64,000 nucleotides of DNA. It comes from Sipunculus nudus (lineage: Eukaryota; Annelida; Sipuncula; Golfingiida; Sipunculidae). Location: the NCBI GenBank assembly GCA_026874595.1, contig CM049311.1, positions 13,173,676 to 13,237,675 of the forward strand, written 5' to 3'. The notes beneath the pieces were generated by a model that was given only the letters and a program-made list of their open reading frames with translations, did not search any database and was not told the origin of the DNA. Within the stretch, counting starts at the first letter, position 1. Each line of letters begins with the position of its first letter. Shown here piece after piece: positions 49,850-61,559 of this stretch. Position numbers and translations under genes: made by a program.

Positions 49850-50560
49850 CATCAGATTGTATTTTATATGTTATTACACTAGTGAACTTTATTACATTAC
49901 ATTCTATCGTCGTTCATCCTGAAATGCCTCCATTGTTTTTAATTTGAGCTCAAATCTAAAATGCTGCAGAGTTGTAGTATTCAAAACTAAATAATCCTAT
50001 CTTACATCATTTATTTTAGCAATTACGAAATTTATTACAATAGTGAACGTTATTACAATAGTGACCGTGTCGAGCAACCACTATTGTAATAACGGTCACT
50101 ATTGTATTAAAAAATGGTCGATACTTTCATTACACCACTGAAGAAATAATTTGCCTCATATTTCATCTTGAAATTCCTCCATCTTTTTTAAATTTGTGTT
50201 CAAGTGTAAAATGCTGGGGAATTATAGTATTCAACACGTTGTAATCCACTCACGTCATTAATTATACCTATAACGAAATTGATTAAAATAGTGAACGTTA
50301 TTGCAATAGTAACCATGTCGAGCAACCACTCTTGTAATAACGGTCACTAATGCAATACGAAATAGCCGCCACTTTTATCTCAACACTGAAGAAATAATTT
50401 TTCCGAATTTAACGAAATTCATAAAAGTAAAAGGTTAGGGTTCTATATTATTCAGAATACATTTACAATCTTCTCATACGTGTTTATTTATGCCACAAAC
50501 GATATTTATTACAACAGTAACAATTATTGCAATATTAAAGGCAAATAGTTCGTCCCATTT
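49850..50560 (-). repeat. Satellite array (about 245-bp unit), reverse orientation
   Basis: About three units, each with an ACTATTGTAATAA-type palindromic core (50040-50110, 50285-50350), a CCTCCAT..TTTTTAAATTTG stretch and a TGAAGAAATAATTT word. The whole is the reverse complement of the array at 57640-58560. Confidence 0.82.
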
Positions 50561-50569
50561 TTAATGTTA

Positions 50570-51287
50570 AAATTGGAGTTCTTTTATAATTTTGTGGTCT
50601 GGGATTTTCATTTAATATTTACCACGCTGAGCCAGCTCTATCTCGCTATCTTTATCAGGTAAATAAAATACTGGATTAACGCAGTGTTATCTTTTCCTCA
50701 TTATTCATTATAAGCGAGTAGTTAAAAAATAACAGTTAATGGAAAGTACATTCGTTGTTAGTGAAATGCAATTCTAAAAGGAAATTAAATGTTTAACTAA
50801 AACTGTCCTGAGAACTTACTCACACGTCGGTTGTGAATGCGAGTAATGCGTATCATGTTGTAATATATTTTAATTGAATGTAAATATATTGTAAGTTATT
50901 TAGAAATATTATATCGAATCAGGGAATAAACGAATAAACTTCAAATAATGTTACCAAGTACCCGAAAATACACCTATTAGTAAAGCTAAATGTATGTTCA
51001 TTAAAAAAATAACAAAAATTGGTGTAATGTGTAAGGAGTCTTTACAGTGTGATTGTAACATAATACAGCAGGTTCAGTACACAAACACACATAAATATAA
51101 TGTGTAAGGTTTAATTTTCATATATAATAATTACATCCCCAATGGTCATGGTCATCTGTGTAGTAAAAGTATTTTTCAAATATTTTGTAGAATCTATTCC
51201 TGGACCAATGACCAAGGAGAATACAGATTGCTGACATTTGAGAACTGCCAGGTAACTAAAAATTAATTTTGCTGAACATGTTGTGTG

Positions 51288-51290
<3 letters not shown>
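50570..51290. other. No supported feature
   Basis: AT-rich; nothing I can support. Confidence 0.45.
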
Positions 51291-51292
<2 letters not shown>

Positions 51293-51345
<53 letters not shown>

Positions 51346-51357
51346 TTATATATATAT
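51293..51357. repeat. (TA)n microsatellite
   Basis: TA tract with a TG and TTTA interruption near its right end. Confidence 0.95.
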
Positions 51358-52227
51358 AATGTAAATAGAACATTCCAGGACATGACAAGTATATAAACAA
51401 ATAAACTTAATGTAAACTCAACGAAGACCTAATATTTCATATGTTGTTAATATTTGGTATAGTACTTATTTTATTGTCAACCTGGCTTATTGCTCTAAGT
51501 TGCCAGTAGTCTTATATTAATAGAAAATTGCAATTATGTGCCCAACAAATGGATTTGCTTCAAGCCACTGATTGATAAATGACTTTGGTTTTCTGCTTGA
51601 CCTAAACACAGTGTAACAAATTTGTAATATTATATATATGTGTGTGTGTGTGTGTGTAAACATGATTATACAAGTTGTCAATGCATCCTTTTACTCCTGC
51701 AGCTACCCTACACCTGACAACTAGTACACAGACGTACCTCAGGCCGTGTTGAGCCATGAGGATGGATTGTTTGTAAATGAACATATGGTAAGTGACTCTA
51801 TGACTATGAATCTCATTTATAAATACATGTATTAGGAAAATTTTCAGATAACATTTCACATGACACTGTTTCTTGCTTAAGTTTTTTTAATTTTGCAAAA
51901 AGAAAGGCAGACATTTTGGGAGATGATTGGAAGGAGGACTCCTTAAACTGAGGAACTAACCCTCCAATATGAATTTTATATAAAGTTCACCTCAAATGTA
52001 GCATCTAAAATAAAAATTGTCAGGATGACATATTTAGTCATAATAGCTGTGATTCACAAAATACTGCTCACGACTCTGTCATTTAAAATGTGTTTTTCAT
52101 GGAATTTTACATTTTATTTTGTACTAAAATATACCCACATCAGTACCTGCACCCACACTTTTCTTAAATCAAATTTCAAATTCTTAAATTATGAGTAAGC
52201 ACTGACATGGCGTGCGCGTTTGAAATG

Positions 52228-52425
52228 CACTGAAACAAATTGCGGGACATGTTGCCGATTTGGCGATGGGTGAGATGTTCCGCGTCCAAATTCGTCCCAA
52301 CGATTAACCAGCAACATGATTCACTTGTCCAAAAATTTGGGGACATATTGGCGATATGGGCAGTGGTGAGATGTTCCCGGTCTAAATTCGTCCCAGCGGT
52401 CAACCCACAACAACATTAATTTGTG
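52228..52425. repeat. Two-copy tandem repeat, about 97-bp unit
   Basis: GGGACAT..TGGCGAT, GGTGAGATGTTCC, AAATTCGTCCCA and CAACA words occur twice in order, starting near 52236 and 52332. Confidence 0.8.
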
Positions 52426-52429
52426 TTGA

Positions 52430-53130
52430 CTTTAGCGGACTGCTTACAAAAGGCCGACGCGTAGTGAATGTTTGCCAGACTATGTCAGGTTTGATTTGAT
52501 TGGTTAGCGAGAGGAGATTCAGGACGACGTAGGCGCACTATGCGAGAATGGCCATGGCACACCGCAGGTATTAAACCCAGAATATTTTTATCGATTTTGA
52601 GGCCATTTCTTTACCTAACGCCTAAAAAATATAAACTCGTTCTTTCCCGGACCAAGACGCACCCTCCCACGAAGTTTGACGACCGTGCGATCCCTAGCGT
52701 GCGAATGAATTGGGACTGACAGACAAACAGATTCCCGTGAATTATAGTATGATTTTCAGACACTCTGACTCTGGAAAAAACATCTTCGTTACAGATTTGT
52801 AACCCCGATTGGTAGGAGGGACAGGGCAATTTTAGTGTTCAATTACAGAAGCAGAAATGAAGAGCTATATGTTCGTCATGCGGGTAGCCGGGAACCCAAC
52901 TTTGGAGTGGTAAACTACTTGCTAGAGAGGAAGCCGAGGTGGATGACGATAAAATAAAGCTACACATATACTCTTTATGTGAACACTGAAACATACTAAG
53001 ACAGAACCCTGTCCACATTGTTAGGAATAATCAGTCGTAAAACTGTTGCAGACAAATACACGTATCACAAGTTACACGACCACTTGGTTTTAAAAAATAT
53101 ATGTTCTACTTGAACATGTCTGTTATTATT
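52430..53130. other. No supported feature
   Basis: No gene or repeat recognised. Confidence 0.45.
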
Positions 53131-53140
53131 ATTATTATCA

Positions 53141-53141
<1 letters not shown>

Positions 53142-53183
<42 letters not shown>
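53142..53183. repeat. (GA)n microsatellite
   Basis: Pure GA units. Confidence 0.95.
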
Positions 53184-53186
<3 letters not shown>

Positions 53187-53225
53187 CAGAGAAAGATAAA
53201 GAGTGAACACGGATGAACCTGACAG

Positions 53226-53395
53226 GTCCGTGACAACCAAAAGGTTGTCACAGTAAAAATTTGACAACCCTTTTTACAACCCTAGAGGGTTGTCAAATTG
53301 AGATTTTGATAACCCGGGTTGTTGTTTTAGGTACACTTATTTGACAACCCTAAAGTTGTCGATTTGACAACCCTATGTTTTCAGTGCAGCCAAAC
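53226..53395. mobile_element. Palindrome-rich short element with repeated GACAACCC motifs
   Basis: TTTGACAACCC or its reverse GGGTTGTCAAA occurs at least five times in 170 bases, in both orientations. The ends resemble imperfect inverted repeats (CACAGTAAAAAT left, CACTGAAAACAT on the reverse of the right). Probably a MITE; no clear target duplication. Confidence 0.5.
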
Positions 53396-53759
53396 CTAAT
53401 GGACTGAGGAGACTCAATAGATTCGCCTGATATGGGGAGATGCTGGCGGAAAAAGAACCATAAGACATACAATATATAAATCTATCTCACTGGAAAATTT
53501 CCGTGTTAGTTTCTGAAGTTAACGAGGACAGATGTTATGGGACCTGTAATTAAATTCTTAAGAGGATCGAATCCACTGCGACATGAAAAATGAGAGAAAT
53601 GTGTTCCTTAGCTAAGAAAATAGCTTGAGCAGTCGAAGAATTAAAACAAACTAAGTCAATCAAGAATATGCAAGGGAAAAGTTGATCTTTGGTACAGATC
53701 TAGTATCTCCCCTGCCTGTTGTGTATATACCTGAAAAAAATTGTGAACAACTATATGAA

Positions 53760-54330
53760 ATTTAAGATGAGTCAATGTCACCCACCAAGTTTACTGGGAG
53801 TTTGAAAACTGCAACCATTCGAACATGACCTAGCCCTCATGAATAAGGTAAATGGTGCAAATTAAGTGACTGTGCTTCATTTTTTTCGAATTTAATGCGT
53901 CACATTTATTTAATGATTATTGCCTTTGTGACCTTGAAAAATGTATAAATTCATCAATATTCGAACTCCAATTAGCCCTTGATAAGGCAAATTAATGCTG
54001 CAAGTTTGGTGGCTGTAACTAAAACTCTTTTTGAGTTTTTGCGTTAAAATCATTTCAGCATTATCGCCGCAGTGACCTTGAAAAATGGGCCACGGTCATC
54101 TATGTTCGAACCATTGCTTAGGTGCATCAAAGCTGTATAATTGGTTACTGTACCTTAGTCTTTTCCAGTTATTGTGTTGACATCATTTTAGCATTATCGA
54201 CACTGTGATCTTAAAAATGTGTCAAGGTCATCCATGTCTTAGCCCTTGATAAGATGCATCAATGCTGCATGTTTGGTAGCTGTACTTCATATTCTTTTTG
54301 AGTTTTGCCGTTAACATCTTATCTGTGACG
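53760..54330. repeat. Tandem repeat, about 140-bp unit, roughly four copies
   Basis: Each unit has GTGACCTTGAAAAATG or a variant (about 53930, 54070, 54207), a TTCGAAC word, GATAAG.(C/T)ATCAATGCTGC and TTTTTGAGTTTT. The right end runs into GACGGACGGATGG..GACGAACGGACG. Confidence 0.8.
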
Positions 54331-54741
54331 GACGGATGGCACGACGAACGGACGCTGACCATTTCAATGGAGGAGGCATGGGATAATAATAACCCAATCA
54401 TAGGGGCCGTAGCCAAGTAGGCCCACAGGGCCACGCCCCAACCCCCGGTCCTCCCTTTGGTACTACCAGCTATCCCGGGATTCATTTTTGTCTAATCATA
54501 AAATTCCTGTGCGTGCATGGCACTGATGTCAGTTCACATGCAGATACATTGAGCTACATCCTTAGGATGAAATATCGGAGTTTGCCAGGAGACATCCAAG
54601 AAAACCTTAACCCCATAACTGACGCTGACGCGTTGCAAATGCAGTAATTAATATATTATTTATCGATAACGCTACACAGCATATATATTATAATATATTT
54701 TTTATTTATTTATCTTGCACAATAGTTTTATTTGTAATAAT

Positions 54742-54758
54742 AATATATATATATATAT

Positions 54759-54827
<69 letters not shown>

Positions 54828-54829
54828 GT
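54742..54829. repeat. (TA)n microsatellite, interrupted
   Basis: TA runs with CATA/GTATA steps. Confidence 0.95.
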
Positions 54830-54858
54830 TATGGTACAAATGGCAATCTGGTATGATA

Positions 54859-54913
54859 GTACAGATTGCGATTGGGATTTGTACCAGTAAAAGTCCCTAA
54901 TTGCGATCTGTAC
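54859..54913. repeat. Hairpin between two TA tracts
   Basis: GTACAGATTGCGATTGGGA (54859-54877) pairs with TCCCTAATTGCGATCTGTAC (54894-54913) with few mismatches and a 16-base loop. It may be a small MITE within a once continuous TA tract. Confidence 0.6.
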
Positions 54914-54953
54914 TGGTACAGTTGCCAGGCGTACCAGATTAACATTTTTACCA

Positions 54954-54955
<2 letters not shown>

Positions 54956-55033
<78 letters not shown>
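54956..55033. repeat. (TA)n microsatellite
   Basis: TA tract with one G and one TTTA interruption. Confidence 0.95.
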
Positions 55034-55036
<3 letters not shown>

Positions 55037-55039
55037 CCA

Positions 55040-55930
55040 CCATATACTTCAAACGCAATTAAACAAAACAAGGTTGAATCCAACCTGGCGGCAATTTTCA
55101 CATTTACATTTTTACAATGCCTGTCATACGGGAGTGAGAAAGTAACAAATAAAAGTAATTTCTTGTAATATAAATATAATATAAATATAATCATATTATA
55201 ATTGTTAGGATAAATAAAGACGTATCTGTGTTCACATGGTGACATTCTAAATGAAATTCGATACAACTCGAGTGCACTGGATGTTTGGATGTCTATATAC
55301 ATACTAGTTTGAAGCAACATATGTTGGTTATTTAAAATCAACCGCCCATTTATCAGCAGCTTGCCTCACAGTATCACGTGATCTCATCAAGCACTGGACC
55401 CTTTTCAACCATGAAAACACCTTGGTTTCCAGGTGTTTATATGGAGCCGCTTATAAACACCCGGGTGTTTTTACTATTCATGTTATAGGGGCTGATGAAT
55501 TAATGAATAAACGGAAGCGCATTATAAGACCTATTATACCTCGAATCCCCGATAAATTATTTAACAGCAAATATATATGGTCGAAATCAGTACTGAGCCC
55601 TCACAATAATGCTTGAAATACATGTATGTATATTAAATATTTTTTTAAAGTTAATTTACACAAATTTGAAACTATTACAATGTATTGAGATTTATTTTGA
55701 CAGAAATATACCACTTTAAATGAACCTTTAACATGTTGGTAAAAGCACGTTTTGTGTCTATCAGTAGACACCAGTGTTTTCTGCATAAACACAGAGGTTT
55801 TAAACACTGGTGTATTGTAGAAAACATTAGACGTGTCTCCATTTTTACAGTGTACTGTGTAGGGGCCATTATTGACCATTATTGTGTTACATATTTAATT
55901 ACGTTTTTGTTTAGTTAATTTATACCTTTA
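55040..55930. other. No supported gene
   Basis: A small inverted repeat with GTTTT(A/T)..ACCAGTGTT words around 55768-55812; otherwise nothing. Confidence 0.45.
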
Positions 55931-55934
55931 AAAG

Positions 55935-56455
55935 GGCAGGTGGCGTCACCTGTCTTGTTGATGAGAAAACCCTTCAAAATAGATGTACATGCCAAATTGC
56001 AGACAAACACATTGAACCACTCCTGAGATATGAGCAATATTCATCTAAAGCATATGTTTGGATGAACGCCACACAAAACAATTGCAGATGGCGCCACTAG
56101 TCTTGAATATAAGATGGAGGAATCCAAGGTCAATGAATATGAACAATTTCACTCCAATCTGGCCATTAGTTTTTTTACTTTTAATGCTTCCAGTACTGCA
56201 ATGTGGCATTGATGGGATATTAAACGGCACGAAAACAAGAAGAGGACAGAAGATGGCGCCAATAATATTTTGCAGAATACAAAACTATCCAAAATATTCG
56301 GTCAACTTGATTTTTGGACAATTCCATGCATCACGTATCGAGATATTTATGATTTTATGTGATTGTCCACATATATGGCAATACTCAAGGTCAAAGCCAC
56401 TCTCATAGGAAAGGTCACGACCCAATTTTAAATATACATCATCCCATAACCCATA

Positions 56456-56508
<53 letters not shown>

Positions 56509-56800
56509 ATAGAAATCTGTCCATTTGTGTTTGACTTATAATCCTTACAGTACTGTCAAGTGGCACTGATATGGATATTACACGGCACGAAAACAAGAAA
56601 AGGATAATAGGTGGCGCCACTAGTTTCCGATATATGACCACACCATGCAAGATCTTCGGTCAACTTGATTTTTGGAGCAACCCATGCAAGAGCTCCTGAG
56701 ATATTTAAGAATGAGTGTAATTTTCCCAGAAAAATGGACCTGTTCAAGGTCAAGGTCACTCTCCTGGTAAATGTCATGAGCCCATTTTAAAAAGGCTTCG
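55935..56800. repeat. Degenerate tandem repeat with GGCGCCACTAG units
   Basis: (A/G)TGGCGCCACTAG-like starts at about 55940, 56087, 56252 and 56611 are followed by TTCGGTCAACTTGATTTTTGGA (twice), GAGATAT and CAAGGTCA..(C)CACTCTC words. Spacing is irregular, so units are nested or partly deleted. A TA tract sits inside. Confidence 0.65.
56456..56503. repeat. (TA)n microsatellite
   Basis: Uninterrupted TA dinucleotides. Confidence 0.95.
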
Positions 56801-57479
56801 TCTTTTCAGCCATATCTAGGCACATGTCAAGTTTGGTAAAGATCCGGGAAATATTTTTATCTTGCTTGAAAGAAATCTCTGCGGCGGCGGTGAAGCCGTA
56901 GGCGGCGAGACCGTGCTTAAGCCAAAGTATCCCCACTTTATTTGGGGATACAATAATATGAAACACGTTCCCTGTTTTACTCTTGTTTATGAGGCGTACA
57001 GACATGTAAATATGTGTTTGAATGGTCTTGTTTTCTTGACGACGTATACAACGTCATGAACGACATTATATAGCGAAAGACATACATTTCTAGTAAATTG
57101 GTTCAGTTTAACGGCTTTGCTATTTCCAAAATGTATTAATTTACATTTAATAACCCTTATGTTTGCTTCATTATACATCTGTTTATTATAATTATGGTAT
57201 AATTTCTAATTCAAGCTTCTAAATTCAAGCGTTAATTTAACCTTTAAAAAATACCCCATAAAAACACCATTACCAGTCTTATGACATATAAAATCAGCTC
57301 TGTACATATGTAAATTATATTGATGACCCGAAATTTTCCAATCCAAGCCCCCATCCATGTCAATGGCTGTCCCACGGCGGGGCCGCATTTTGTAACGAGT
57401 TACCCGTGACATGACGTCATGATATAGGTGACCAAGGTATTCATGCAGTTGCGGCAAATTTTATGAGTGGAGCAATGTG

Positions 57480-57487
57480 TCTCTCTC

Positions 57488-57546
<59 letters not shown>
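57480..57546. repeat. (CT)n followed by (TA)n
   Basis: Compound microsatellite, CT to about 57522, then TA. Confidence 0.95.
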
Positions 57547-57639
57547 GAGAAAATAAATAATTTCTATAGACTAACAAATTGTTTAATCCGAGCTTTCAAG
57601 GCGCACATGATTCTTCATCACATGGTGAGAGGGAACGGG

Positions 57640-58560
57640 TAGAGAGGTGTTTTTACATATCAGAGTAATAATATATGGATTCCATGGTGAAAGAAATATT
57701 TTGCACAAATATGAAATATAAGTGGAATTTCAAGATATCCGATAAGGAAAAATTACTTCTTCAATGGTAAGATATCAGTGGCGGCTAGTTTTCATTACAA
57801 TAGTGACCGTTATTAGTGGTTGCTCGACACGGTCACTATTGTAATAACGTTAACTATTGTAGTACATTTCGTTATAGGTATAATTAATTAAGTAAGAATG
57901 GGTTACAACGTTTAGAATACTATAATTCCTCAGCATATCACACTTGAACACAATTATAAAAAGATGGTGGCATTTCAAGATGAACTATGAGGGGATGTAT
58001 TTCTTCTGTGGTGAGATAACAGTGGTGGCTATTTTTCATTACAAAAGTGACCGTTATTACCATTATGGTTGCTCGACACGGTCACTATTGTAATAACGTT
58101 CACTATTGTAATCAATTTCGTTATAGGTATAATTAATTAAGTAAGGACGGATTTCAACGTTTGGAATACTATAATTCCCGAGCATTTTACACTTGAAGAC
58201 AAATATAAAAAGATGGTGGCATTTTAAGATGAACTATGAGGGAAATTTTCTTCAGTTTTGAGATAACAGTGGCGGCTATTTTTTATTACAATAGTGGTTG
58301 CTCGACACGGTCACTATGGTAATAACGTTCACCGTTGTGATAAATTTTTTAATTGCTATAATTAATGATGTAAGAGTGGATTATTAAGTTTGGAATTCTA
58401 CAACTCTGCAGCATTTTAGATTTGAATTAAAATTAAAAACAATGGAGGCATTTCAAGATGAACGACGATAGAATTATTTCTTTAGTGGTGAAATAAAGGT
58501 GGCCGCTGGTTTTTATTACAATAGTGACCGTTATTACAATAGTGGTTTCTCGACACGATC
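57640..58560 (+). repeat. Satellite array (about 240-bp unit), forward orientation
   Basis: Units start at GTGGCGGCT-like words near 57778, 58021, 58268 and 58499 (steps 243, 247, 231). Each contains ATTACAATAGTGACCGTTATT, GTTGCTCGACACGGTCACTA, TTCGTTATAGGTATAATTAA and GATGGTGGCATTTCAAGATG or close variants. It mirrors 49850-50560. Confidence 0.88.
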
Positions 58561-58706
58561 ACTAGTGTTCACTAGTGTAATAACATATGAAATACAAACT
58601 GATGCGGTTTTGGGGAGAAAGAGTATGAAATGTGTGGGTATTTTCGGAAATGTCATTTGTTTGGAAGAATCTCGACAAATCAAGGAAAATTGTCCGCCTG
58701 CAACAT

Positions 58707-58748
58707 CAACCACTATTGTAATAAAAAAAATTATTACAATAGTGGTTG
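58707..58748. repeat. Perfect 18-bp hairpin of the satellite core
   Basis: CAACCACTATTGTAATAA (58707-58724), a six-A loop, then TTATTACAATAGTGGTTG (58731-58748). Further partial arms follow to 58863. Confidence 0.9.
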
Positions 58749-58869
58749 CATTTGCAACGACTATAGTAATAATTATTACAATAGTGACCATTATTACAAT
58801 GCAAAATCTAGCCCTTTCTAACCACTATTGTAATAATAGTGAACGTTATAAAAATAGTGGTTGCAACAG

Positions 58870-59610
58870 GGCTGTGGAGGATTGACCCCGGAAAAAGACG
58901 ACAAACTGAGGTGTCTGCTCGGGTAGAAAAACCAACCCCCTCCCGGTACGAACGAAACCTAAGGGTAAATTATTAAACTAACTAAAGAAACAAAGCAATG
59001 CATGGAGAATGTAAATTGTTTAGCTGTCTCATTTTAGAAAATGGAAAATAAAGGGGAAACGCACATTCACACCATCTCTGTCATTACGCAATGTCTCTTG
59101 AAAATCCGAGTGAGAAATAAAGTTTGAAACATTAAATGTACAACTATTATACAGTTGCCAAACAATGAAGAATTCCCTCATCAACCTTGAAGTACCACAA
59201 ACTCCCGAGGAGGAACCATAAGTCTAATTGGATAAAGTCTGAATTGTATCCACAAAGTCATAACTTTCAACTAAATGTCATAAAAATCCCAACAAGAAGC
59301 CCAAAATTATCTGGCAAAATATATTTCTACTTCCTAAATACCCCACTAAAACCCAGCTGACCAGCACTACGTTTACTCTAAATCCCTCTTATAAAAGCCC
59401 CGGCTCCTATTACCTACAAGCTAAAAAAGATCTGGCACAACCGTACAGTACCAGCGCGGTGGATAGTCTACCGCACCCGTGGTCATCCTTGACCATAGTC
59501 AGCCCTGATTACCCATTGCTACAAATGTCTATCTTCCTAACTGACGCTTAATACTAACCCCGGCCTTCATGGAAACATAACACGGTGACACGTTGTCGTC
59601 CCGACACCCC
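58870..59610. other. No supported gene; 3' flank of copy III
   Basis: Includes whatever 3' UTR copy III has. No canonical polyadenylation signal could be assigned with confidence. Confidence 0.4.
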
Positions 59611-59612
59611 TG

Positions 59613-59792
59613 TTACGTTACCAATGTCATATGATTAAAGCTTAAATATTTTCTGACTCTGATCAAGTGATGCATTCTCTGTTTGTTGAACATGGAAGCG
59701 AGGCCGTATATGCGAAGAGTGGACGGACTTTCTGCTGGTTCTGGAAATTGGAGGACCGGTGACGTTTCCGGGGTCATCTCACATGCAATAAT
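59613..59792 (-). CDS. Copy III exon 5 (C-D loop, helix D, stop)
   Basis: Acceptor CTTTGTAG|ATT, phase 0, 59 codons plus TAA. It starts IIACEMTPE; its helix D region has IYGLASMFNKQRMHHLI. The C-terminal tail is basic. Confidence 0.68.
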   Translation of the reverse strand: MIACEMTPETSPVLQFPEPAESPSTLRIYGLASMFNKQRMHHLIRVRKYLSFNHMTLVT

Positions 59793-61456
59793 CTACAAAG
59801 AAAACAGAAAATCTAATTACGGCACGATAAAATATTACTGAATAAAAATATTCGAGACTGATTGTTTCTATAGACTATTTTTAATATTAGGGATTATAGT
59901 ATATTAAAGTAAATTATAACTTATTTTAATTATACATTTATTTATTTATTTTATAAAAAAATAGATTACCTGTTGCTTAATGATGTTTTCAAGGTTTATC
60001 ACGTTAGCTCTGAGCTGGTTGCGCATGCGCATCTGTAGCTTACAGTAGAAGGCGTGCTCCTTGCTTGCTGGCTTATCACAGAACCAGGGCTTGCCGGACT
60101 GTCCGGGGTAGTACTTGGCTGCCTGCATGTCTTCATATATCAGCACTCTGTCTGTGAGGTTTAATCTTGCTCTCACGCCCATTAAAATGTGCTTCAGCTG
60201 AGTCTGTATAGTATAATATAATATAATATAATATTACATAATATAATACAATAACAATAAAAATAATGAAAATGTATTATAATATAATAAGATTGATATA
60301 TATATATATATATATATATATAAGAAAAAATAAATATAAATTTCTTTATAATACATTAATATTAAAGAATACGAATGTAAATATTATCTATATTTAAAAT
60401 AACATCTTTGTCCTAATGCTATCTCCTATAAATTAGTCAATCAATTACTATTTTATTCTTCTTTCCATTATTTCGAAGACGATATTCGATGCAGAAGAAA
60501 AGCTTATACTTATTAATAATAAATATAAATAATAAAACGTGATAATGACACTTCTAAGGAGACGGGCTTTCAGTCAGAGATAACATTATACCTTGATCAA
60601 TATATAGGATTTATAATGCAAAGTTGCCCTGACCATGACCTTGAGAGTGGCGATCGAGGTATTCTGGACGCATGGTGGCATTACACTGGGTAAGCTTGAT
60701 CTATAGTTCTGTTCCTCTTCGATGCCAAACTCATCACAAGTCTTTTCCATTCTGGCAATCCGTATACTTGACAATTCGCACTAAGTAACAGATATATACA
60801 TAATTAGTTTCGGAATTATTTATTTGCTCTGATTCAATGTTTCATCAATTAAAATACACATCATAGAATTAAATATAAGCATATCTGAACTACATAATAT
60901 TTTTAATTCTTTTTAAAGAAGGCAAAACAAAACATTTTAAACATGCACTTTACTTTCCAGGAGTTTTTCCTCAATTGATCATTATATAAATGTTCTATTT
61001 TAGCCAAAACGCGGGGAAAAGAAAACGTATCGATAACTTCTATCGACCGTCCTTTGGAACCAGATGTATTTGAATAAAATACGTATATATAAATTAGTTG
61101 ATATCATTTGACCTTTAATTAAGGAAAGCTTAAACCTGAAAGTTGGACGTATTTAAATATAATTTAATATTAACAAGTGTATTTAAAATGTGTTAAGTCA
61201 GGTGATTAAACAATAAGCATATTTGATGATATTTCATATTCCTCTCTCTCTCTTTCTCCCCCCCCCCCCCCCCCCCGCACACATAAACACTTGTCCCAGT
61301 CATGGTTTCATTTTACTTACATAATCAGTGATGAGTTTACGTATATTATGATACATATGATTTAGGTGCTCCATGACGGTTTCGTTAACTTGTGTTAAGT
61401 TGCAGGCGGAGAATGAGTGAAGACTCCCGCCAATAGGCATAGCCAATAGGCATGAG
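59613..61456 (-). CDS. Cytokine-like gene, copy III: diverged, intact over four exons, exon 1 not found
   Basis: Exons on the minus strand are 61456-61321, 60780-60634, 60203-59970 and 59792-59613 (136, 147, 234 and 180 nt including TAA 59615-59613). Introns 2-4 are GT-AG in phase 0 and the joined frame is open for about 231 codons. It aligns exon by exon with copy I but at low identity. Conserved are CNLT in exon 2, Cys 1/15/37 and the sequon at 40 in exon 3, WFC and one further Cys in exon 4, and the Cys-x-MTP block in exon 5. Four helices are predicted in the same places, so both copies appear to be maintained by selection. The exon 2 acceptor implies phase 2 for intron 1, unlike copy I, so the 5' end needs transcript evidence. 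Same possible function as copy I. Confidence 0.68.
59970..60203 (-). CDS. Copy III exon 4 (helices B and C)
   Basis: 78 codons, acceptor ATACAG|ACT, donor CAG|GTAATC. LKHILMGVRARLNL matches LNHLLLAVRARIHL of copy I, and KPWFCDK matches ETWFCNT. Confidence 0.72.
60210..60322. repeat. ATAATAT-rich intron tract and (TA)n in copy III
   Basis: Tandem TAATA units at 60211-60250 and a TA run at 60297-60321, at the same intron position as the ATAGA tracts of other copies. Confidence 0.8.
60634..60780 (-). CDS. Copy III exon 3 (end of helix A, A-B loop)
   Basis: 147 nt, acceptor ACTTAG|TGC, donor ATG|GTCAGG. The GTCAG donor class is shared with copy II. Cys 1, 15 and 37 and the sequon at 40 are at the same positions as in copy I. 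Confidence 0.75.
61259..61276. repeat. C homopolymer after a CT tract
   Basis: About 18 C's in intron 2 of copy III. Confidence 0.9.
61321..61456 (-). CDS. Copy III exon 2 (helix A, incomplete signal region)
   Basis: Acceptor TTGACAG|CTC, donor TAT|GTAAGT. SFSACNLTQVNETVMEHL aligns with NVLFCNVTGVKENVMAQV of copy I. The hydrophobic part visible (SCLLA) is short, so the missing exon 1 must supply most of a signal peptide, or the acceptor is misplaced. Confidence 0.62.
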
Positions 61457-61497
61457 CTGTCAACATAAAAATCGAATGATACCGCAAGCGAAAAAAT

Positions 61498-61499
<2 letters not shown>

Positions 61500-61557
<58 letters not shown>
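61500..61557. repeat. (TA)n microsatellite next to the exon 2 acceptor of copy III
   Basis: It starts about 43 bases upstream of the acceptor on the gene's strand. Confidence 0.95.

Positions 61558-61559
<2 letters not shown>

Noticed and set aside
56390-56765. CAAGGTCA words as nuclear-receptor response elements
   Set aside because: They belong to the tandem repeat unit, and there is no gene beside them.
57778-58560. Regularly spaced repeats that could suggest a CRISPR array
   Set aside because: Units are about 240 bp with no short unique spacers, and the sequence is eukaryotic.
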